Source of the DNA: Bradyrhizobium sp. sGM-13
GTDB lineage: Bacteria; Pseudomonadota; Alphaproteobacteria; Rhizobiales; Xanthobacteraceae
DNA length: 64,000 bases
Direction: 5' to 3'
Assembly (NCBI RefSeq): GCF_018398875.1
Contig: NZ_JAGWDK010000017.1
Span: 62,001 to 126,000 of the forward strand
In this document: in pieces, positions 54,236 through 64,000 of the stretch
How the letters are laid out: each line of letters begins with the position of its first letter
How positions within the stretch are numbered: the first letter of the stretch is position 1
The notes under the pieces: model-generated
The model's input: the letters and a program-made list of their open reading frames with translations, nothing else
Databases searched by the model: none
Told to the model about the DNA's origin: nothing
Program-made: the position numbers and the translations under genes

Positions 54236-54615
54236 TCAGACGTCGATCGCGATGGTGATCTATAGCACCATCGCTTCAGTGAAGCAGGTCGATCCGCTTT
54301 TGATCAAGTCGGCGCGGACAATGGGAGCAACGCCGTAGCAATTCTTCCGCAAGGTCATCGTTCCTGCCGCGCTTCCGAGCATCTTTGTCGGCATTCGACT
54401 CGCCAGCGCGTCCGCAATGCTGGTGGGTTGCGTCCGAGATGGTCGGCGTGACGGCTGGTCTCGGCTATCTCATCATCAACAGCCAGTACAGCTTCCTGAC
54501 CCCGCAAATGTATTTCGGCATCATTGGCATCACTGTGATCGGGCTTGCCTTCAATGCCGTTCTCAAGGCGCTGGAGCGGCGCTTTATGCGATGGAAGGCA
54601 CCGGTGACGACATAA
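54236..54615 (+). pseudogene. ABC permease fragment (NitT/TauT type)
   Basis: The plus strand reads MVIYSTIASVKQVDPLLIKS, then an in-frame stop, then FFRKVIVPAALPSIFVGIRL (the EAA loop). After a frame change near 54422 it reads ASEMVGVTAGLGYLIINSQY and ends normally with FMRWKAPVTT. The N-terminal half is missing. It is not the same gene as the permease at 48196-48963. Confidence 0.7.
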
Positions 54616-54905
54616 ACAGGGCGGTACGAGCGGCTCCGATGCAACGACGTTGTCGCGATTTGCAACCTCATCGGCTAACGTTCAAGAAAAGCGTAACCGT
54701 CGGATCGCCGCGCTTTCTTTATGAAGCAGGAACACCGAGTAGGAGGAGCGCAATTGGACGGGCAGAGCGAGCGAGGCTCGTATTAACAGCTATTTGCCGG
54801 TTCTGCGCGACGGCGGTTACGGCAGCAATCATCAAAACATCAGGTGCGCGATCGTCATGATGGGCGGGGCACAAAACCCCACGGCCCGAAGCGCACGACC
54901 CGCGT
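54616..54905. other. Intergenic stretch before the NifA-type promoter
   Basis: No supported gene on either strand. Confidence 0.35.
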
Positions 54906-54909
54906 CCGA

Positions 54910-54925
54910 TGTCTGACATCGAACA
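54910..54925 (+). promoter_or_regulatory. NifA upstream activator sequence
   Basis: TGT-CTGACATCGA-ACA fits TGT-N10-ACA exactly and lies 86 bases upstream of the -24 element at 55011. Confidence 0.75.
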
Positions 54926-55010
54926 AGGCCGCCAGCTACAAACGCACCGCCGTGTTGGGCCGCCGAGGCAATCTTAGGCCGAATCAGGTGCGTATGTGCG
55001 TTGGTAGTGC

Positions 55011-55026
55011 TGGCACGGTCGTTGCT
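55011..55026 (+). promoter_or_regulatory. Sigma-54 (-24/-12) promoter
   Basis: TGGCAC-GGTCG-TTGCT is an exact match to the -24/-12 consensus. Transcription should start near 55036, about 125 bases before the thioredoxin-like gene. Confidence 0.82.
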
Positions 55027-55159
55027 ACGGGAGCAACACGGTGTCAGGCGGAGTGCATGCAGACGCGCTCTCGTTCATTGAACTCGTGCCCCGTTTCTTA
55101 GAGACAAACGATCTCGCGCACGGTCGCGCGAAGGTTTGGGAATAGCTTTGGAGAACAAC

Positions 55160-56281
55160 GTGATCCTTCGTATCGACTCGCCAGCTCCTCCGATGAGGGT
55201 GGAAAGCTGGGTGCGTGGCGAGCCCCTCACCAACTTTAAGCTGGGAACGCTGTATATTGTCGAGTTTTGGGCGACTTGGTGCCGCGGATGTGTGGCGGTG
55301 ATGCCCCATCTCGCGGAACTGCAAGAAAAATACAAAAATAGCGCAGTTGAGGTCATCGCAGTTGCAGCTTCCGAGCGAGGCTCAACGGCCGAGGAGGCGC
55401 GAACGAACTTGGACGCGTGGTTGACCGAAAAAGGCTCCAAGCTGAATTTTCGGATCGCGTTCGATTACGCGGGAAAAATGAAGAAGCTTTGGATGGCGCC
55501 CAGTTTTTCTGCCACTATCCCTACGTCATTCGTCATCGACCGTGACGGTCACGTCGCCTTTATCGGTCACCCGATGCAACTGTATGACGTGTTTACAAAA
55601 ATGTTAAACGGCACCTGGCGCACCAGCGATGAAGCCAAAGCAGCGGATGCGGAGCGAATCGCTGAAGCAGAATCTAGAATGCGCGAGAAAGCCCGGATGC
55701 AAGCGTTCTGGGCCAAACTTGGGCCGGCGCTGAAGGCGCAGGATTGGTCGACGGCGCTTTCGGCCGCTAAAGAGGGCGTTACAGTGACGCCGGACGACAT
55801 CAGCGTTCGCGTAGTTCATGCGGATCTGCTCCTGCACAAAATCCATGACATGCAGACGGGGTTAACCGTTATGCGTCAATTGGCTCGCGATGCGATCGAC
55901 AAAAAATCTGAGGACTGGATGGTCGGGGCGATCCGCCAACTCTTCGATCCAGCGGAGGACAACTCTGATTTCCCGCATTCTGATCGCTTTGCGATGGGCA
56001 AGGAGTTGGCCGAACACATCCTCGCGCTGAATTCTCCAGAAGGCAGCGCCCTCCCCAAGTTTCTGTCCTATGGGGCGGTCGCTCAGTATTATTACGAAAG
56101 CGGCAACAAGGATCGTGCGGTCGAGTTAGTCGAGTCGGCGGTGAAGTCGCTGGATAGCCCGGGGCGGCCAATGGGGGCTGAAGAGAAGGCGCACTACCTG
56201 CGGCTGTTGCTTAAGGCCTTGGCCAAGTACAAGGATGAGGAGGCAAAGCCGTTCTGGGGGACGAAGAACGCCTTGGCCTGA
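55160..56281 (+). CDS. TlpA-like thioredoxin-fold protein under NifA/sigma-54 control
   Basis: From the GTG at 55160 (GGAG six bases upstream; TTG starts at 55136 and 55148 are also possible) the protein is about 373 aa. The first 160 residues form a TlpA/ResA-like thioredoxin domain with the redox motif C-R-G-C in FWATWCRGCVAVMPHL and cis-proline in SATIPTSFVIDRDGH. The last 200 residues are helical and TPR-like. No signal peptide is seen, so it is probably cytoplasmic. The NifA-type promoter places it in the nitrogen-fixation regulon, perhaps for redox care of nitrogenase or partners; that role is inference. Confidence 0.85.
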   Translation: MILRIDSPAPPMRVESWVRGEPLTNFKLGTLYIVEFWATWCRGCVAVMPHLAELQEKYKNSAVEVIAVAASERGSTAEEARTNLDAWLTEKGSKLNFRIAFDYAGKMKKLWMAPSFSATIPTSFVIDRDGHVAFIGHPMQLYDVFTKMLNGTWRTSDEAKAADAERIAEAESRMREKARMQAFWAKLGPALKAQDWSTALSAAKEGVTVTPDDISVRVVHADLLLHKIHDMQTGLTVMRQLARDAIDKKSEDWMVGAIRQLFDPAEDNSDFPHSDRFAMGKELAEHILALNSPEGSALPKFLSYGAVAQYYYESGNKDRAVELVESAVKSLDSPGRPMGAEEKAHYLRLLLKALAKYKDEEAKPFWGTKNALA

Positions 56282-56398
56282 ATTTAAGAAAATGCGGCTC
56301 GCAAGGACGAGCGGTGGCCCAAGAGCGGGTGCCGCGGAACGCCCAAGGTGCGCCGAAGATGGCGGTGAGGCAGCTTGCCGCATGGAGAGGACGAGGAC

Positions 56399-61132
<4,734 letters not shown>

Positions 61133-61269
61133 GCAATCACACCCCATCATTGCAAGCGCAGCGAAGAGAGTGGATAGCGACCAGATCTGGCCATACTGAA
61201 GTTGCGAGAAACCACCCAACATCGAGACGACGATGTTGCTCGATCATCCTCCCGACGGACCGACCGCTA

Positions 61270-62375
61270 TCAGGACGCAGTTTGGCGCAATTTTTGTGTT
61301 TTGGAACTGAGCCGTTCGACGTGGCTGGTCACGTCGCCTTCGCCCGGGAAGGGCGAGAAGATGTCCAGGCTTAGCGTCACAGGGGCGAGCCGGCTGAGCT
61401 GATGAAACTGTTTGCGGAACTCAAGCGCAAGGCGGCGGCCCGAACCGGTCAGACCAATCCGATCGTCAGGATTCAGGAGGCGGGGCTTGACGGGTTCTGG
61501 CTGCACCGGGTTCTGCAACAGGAAGGCATTGAGAGCCACGTGGTCGATCACGAATCGATTGCGACCTCCCGGCGCCGGAGGCCGGCCAAGGCGGACAGGC
61601 TGGATGGCGAGGCGCTGTTGCGGGCGCTTCTGGTCTACAAGCGCGCGAGCCACGGGTCTGTGCGATGGTGGCGGCATCTTCACCTGAAGAGGAAGATCGC
61701 CGCAGGGTTTGCCGCGAATGGCAGACATTGATTGCTGAACGGATCGCGCATCGAACCGGATCAAGGGCCTTCTGTTCGCCCAGGGCATATCCGATTGCGC
61801 GCCGCTGCGGCAGGACCGGCGGGCGCGGCTTGAAGCATTGCGCACTGGAGACGCTCGGGCGTTGCCGTCGCATTTGGAAGATGCAAATCAGCCGTAAGCT
61901 GCATCGTCTCGAACTTCTGCTCGAACAGATCAAGACCGTGGAAGTCGAGCAGGATGCGTTGTTGGCTGCTGCCGAAAAGCCTGGGACTGAGACGACGGGG
62001 CCGGCCCCGATGACCATGCTGTTGGCATTGAAGGCGATGGGTCCCAACTTTGCAGCCGCTCTCTGGTCGGAGGCCTTCTACTGGCAGTGCTTCAACCGCC
62101 GCCAGCTTGCTGCTTATGCGGGACCCGCGCCGACGCCCTGGCGCAGCGGCGGCATCGAGCGGGAGCAGGGCGTGTCCAAAGCCGGCAGTCCACGGCTGCC
62201 AACCACGATGATCCAGCTCGCTTGGTTGTGGCTGCGGCACCAGCCGCAATCGGCGCTGGCTCGCTGGTTCAAGACGCACAGCCAAGGCGGTCGCAAGACC
62301 GCAATCGTTGCGCTGGCGCGCAAGTACGTGACGGCTGGTGTTGTGATCGAGGCAGCCGTGATGAAGAGCGTCTGA
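61270..62375 (+). mobile_element. IS110-family insertion sequence, decayed
   Basis: The transposase can be read across frames: LELSRSTWLVTSPSPGKGEK (61301 on), LKRKAAARTGQTNPIVRIQE then AGLDGFWLHRVLQQEGIESH and DRLDGEALLRALL (61402-61680), PEEEDRRRVCRE, and the C-terminal part from KMQISRKLHRLELLLEQIKT to TPWRSGGIEREQGVSKAG (to 62375). This is the DEDD-type transposase of IS110. At least three frame changes inactivate it. It separates gltB from the gltD remnant. Confidence 0.8.
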
Positions 62376-62379
62376 GATC

Positions 62380-62935
62380 AAAGCTTCTCTCGTAAGGAAA
62401 CAAATCCGCCGCGGCCCGATCAGGCTCGGCCGATCCGGGTGGACGAACCGATGGATTGCATGGCTTCAAACGCCGCAATGAAGAATGGCCTCGTCCTCTC
62501 GAGCTTGCCCGCCGCAAGCGGAATTATGGTGCAGTCGCCCCCCTGACCGAATGTGAGTTTGATCTGGCACGTAAACCACATCGCCAAACCGGCTCGAATT
62601 TTGGATCGCTGACGATAAGGAGTTCTCCGGCCCAGTTACGCCCGACCACGAAAGCCTGATGGCGCTCTCGATCACGTCAAGGTCAAGCCGCTTCGCGGCG
62701 GCCGTACGGGCCAACCTTGACCTGATCTCCGCGCGCGATCTCCATAGCCAACGGGTTGGGACGAAGAGCTGGCCTGCAATCGAACAAAGAGCTGACAAAC
62801 CGTATTGACGCACCACTTCCCCATGTGAGCAATCCATACTTTCTCATCGGATACACGGGATTACTTCGTCCGTTCCCTCGCAATGACGATGAGGAACAAA
62901 CAGAACGAACTTAAGCGGCAGGTACTTCGGGTTTA
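62380..62935. other. Stretch between IS110 and the gltD remnant
   Basis: No gene supported. A 123-codon minus-strand frame (62466-62837) has no recognised domain. Confidence 0.35.
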
Positions 62936-63150
62936 ATGGGCAAGATCACGGGTTTTCTCGAAATCGAACGGCACGACCGCAAGTACGCCCCGGTCGCCGA
63001 GCGGGTGAAGCATTTTCACGAATTCGTCGTTCCCTTGAGCGAAAAGGATCCGCGCGAGATGCTCAATGAATACGACGCCGTTGCGCTGACCGGCGGCGCG
63101 GAAGCTCCGCGCGACCTGTCGATCCCCGGCCGCGATCCGAAGTCACCGCT
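62936..63150 (+). pseudogene. gltD: gltD remnant with a large internal deletion
   Basis: The first 41 residues (MGKITGFLEIERHDRKYAPV, AERVKHFHEFVVPLSEKD) are a normal GltD start. The reading then jumps straight to MLNEYDAVALTGGAEAPRDL and SIPGRDPK, which normally lies some 200 residues later. The Fe-S cysteine region, the FAD-binding region and the C-terminus are missing. GltD brings NADPH electrons to GltB, so this copy cannot work. The frame continues to 63286 with unrelated text. Confidence 0.85.
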
Positions 63151-63477
63151 CGACGGATCTCCAGTCCGCGAGAAGGCGACCGCGCCTATGAGGCTCGACC
63201 GTCGGCGTCTCAGCGGACCCCGCCGCGCCGCCCTCCGAGCGATACGGCGGCGATGTGGAGGGCATTGTCGGCACCGTGCGGCATAGGGGGCTCGCTGAGC
63301 ACCGCCCCTGGCGGTTACGTAAGCGGCGGTTCGGCAATGCCGCCTTCTTCGAACTGTCCGGCGTGCGGCAACGAGCCTTCTTCTGGTGATGCCGGAGACG
63401 CGGCGTGCGGCTTGATCGCGGCAAAGAAGTGGCCGCCGCCGAAGCCGGTTCGGTCGGTCACGTCGCTGGGGACAACG
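63151..63477. other. Stretch without a supported gene
   Basis: Short frames only, between the gltD remnant and the fixK-like fossil. Confidence 0.35.
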
Positions 63478-63923
63478 TTAGTAGGGAGAAAGGCCAGGCG
63501 TCGAGATTGTGCAGGCTTGCCGGTTGCGGAGCACGATCTGGCGGGCGCCGGAGAAGCCCAAAATGCCCTGCGCGTGAAGCTGTGACAGCGCGCGCGACAC
63601 GGTCTCCAGCGTGAGGCCGAGATAATCGCCGATGTCGCGCCGGCACATCGGCAGCGCCATCATGCCGGCGACGGCCAGGCGGCGGTCCATTTCGAGCAGG
63701 AAGTTGCAACGCGCTCCATCGCGGTCTTGCGTCCCAGCAAGAGCATGTGATCCTCGGCATGGCGCAGCTCGCCGGCCGTGATGCCCCACAGCTTGCGTGC
63801 GACCAGTACGTCAGTGCCGGCCGCCTTTTCGAGGCTCGCGCGCTTCACGAGCCGTACGGTGGCGTCGATGATGGCTTCGGCCGCAAGGCGGTGCCGACGC
63901 GAATTGCTGTAACTGAAGCGCAA
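63478..63923 (-). pseudogene. Second fixK2-like gene, truncated and frameshifted
   Basis: The minus strand gives RHRLAAEAIIDATVRLVKRA, VLVARKLWGITAGELRHAED and LLGRKTAMERVA. After a one-base change near 63705 it gives FLLEMDRRLAVAGMMALPMC and RRDIGDYLGLTLETVSRALS, ending in LGFSGARQIVLRN. It follows FixK2 at 18799-19488 closely from its residue 97 to the end, including the Cys next to the recognition helix. The first 95 residues are absent. Confidence 0.85.
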
Positions 63924-64000
63924 CCTTCGCTTCGAAAGAGATGCTTGCGTAAAGTGGTAGTCTTAGAAATCATCGTGAACTTGCGAGCAAGCGTGCACAT

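Noticed and set aside
55041..55145. A 34-codon frame (GTG start, GGAG upstream) in the leader of the thioredoxin-like gene
   Set aside because: The predicted transcript start near 55036 would exclude its ribosome binding site, so translation is doubtful.

Overview
The window reads as an alphaproteobacterial chromosome of the Bradyrhizobium type. Support comes from the micro-oxic fix regulon (fixLJ, fixK2, fixNOQP, fixGHIS) in Bradyrhizobium-like order, a nearly perfect nod box, two NifA/sigma-54 promoters, two type III (tts) promoter boxes, and a long stretch rich in pseudogenes and transposon debris that looks like a symbiosis island or its edge. No tRNA, rRNA or CRISPR array was seen.

Region 1 (1-4571): the end of cobS followed directly by bluB (vitamin B12 lower-ligand pathway), a gene-poor stretch with a (GA)n tract, an orphan nod box reading leftward over a response-regulator fossil to a terminator, a possible sRNA, and a twice-frameshifted hemN. 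Region 2 (4605-20214): the micro-oxic respiration block. A minus-strand array runs fnr/fixK1-like gene, 46-aa membrane peptide, fixN-O-Q-P, fixG-H-I-S and a DUF6455 gene. A plus-strand array holds fixL, fixJ, a lone receiver protein and fixK2. FixK-type boxes lie before fixN, fixG, the 46-aa peptide, the fnr-like gene and a CBS-domain gene, and a FixJ-like site lies before fixK2, so the oxygen cascade FixL > FixJ > FixK2 > cbb3 oxidase can be read from the DNA. Region 3 (20222-27000): metE inactivated by frameshifts and a stop codon but still behind a cobalamin riboswitch, fossils of prpB, panB, a GNAT gene and a LysR gene, a second sRNA candidate, and a few small conserved genes.

Region 4 (27003-35013): a vitamin block, bioB-panD-bioF-bioD-bioA facing its GntR-type repressor bioR with two BioR-like operators, a Dabb protein, and pabB-pabA. 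Region 5 (35106-44410): IS5-family and IS66 debris around a serine-recombinase cassette, a NopD-like effector fossil with a tts box, and an apparently intact 746-aa type III effector candidate of the XopP/RipH (HLK) type with its own tts box. Region 6 (44760-50579): a catabolic or transport cluster (SMP-30 fossil, citryl-CoA-lyase-like gene, CaiB-type CoA transferase, NitT/TauT-type ABC transporter with a ruined binding protein) facing an IclR regulator with three similar palindromes between them.

Region 7 (50580-56281): small genes, fossils of IS3, IS1182/IS5, fixC and an ABC permease, a NifA-type promoter leading into a broken tiny ORF, and a second NifA-type promoter leading into a TlpA-like thioredoxin protein. 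Region 8 (56399-64000): gltB, a decayed IS110 element, a gltD reduced to its two ends, and a truncated second fixK2-like gene. Several disruptions are single-base changes in homopolymers, so sequencing error is a live alternative to true decay for individual genes. Every identification was made by reading; no database search was run.
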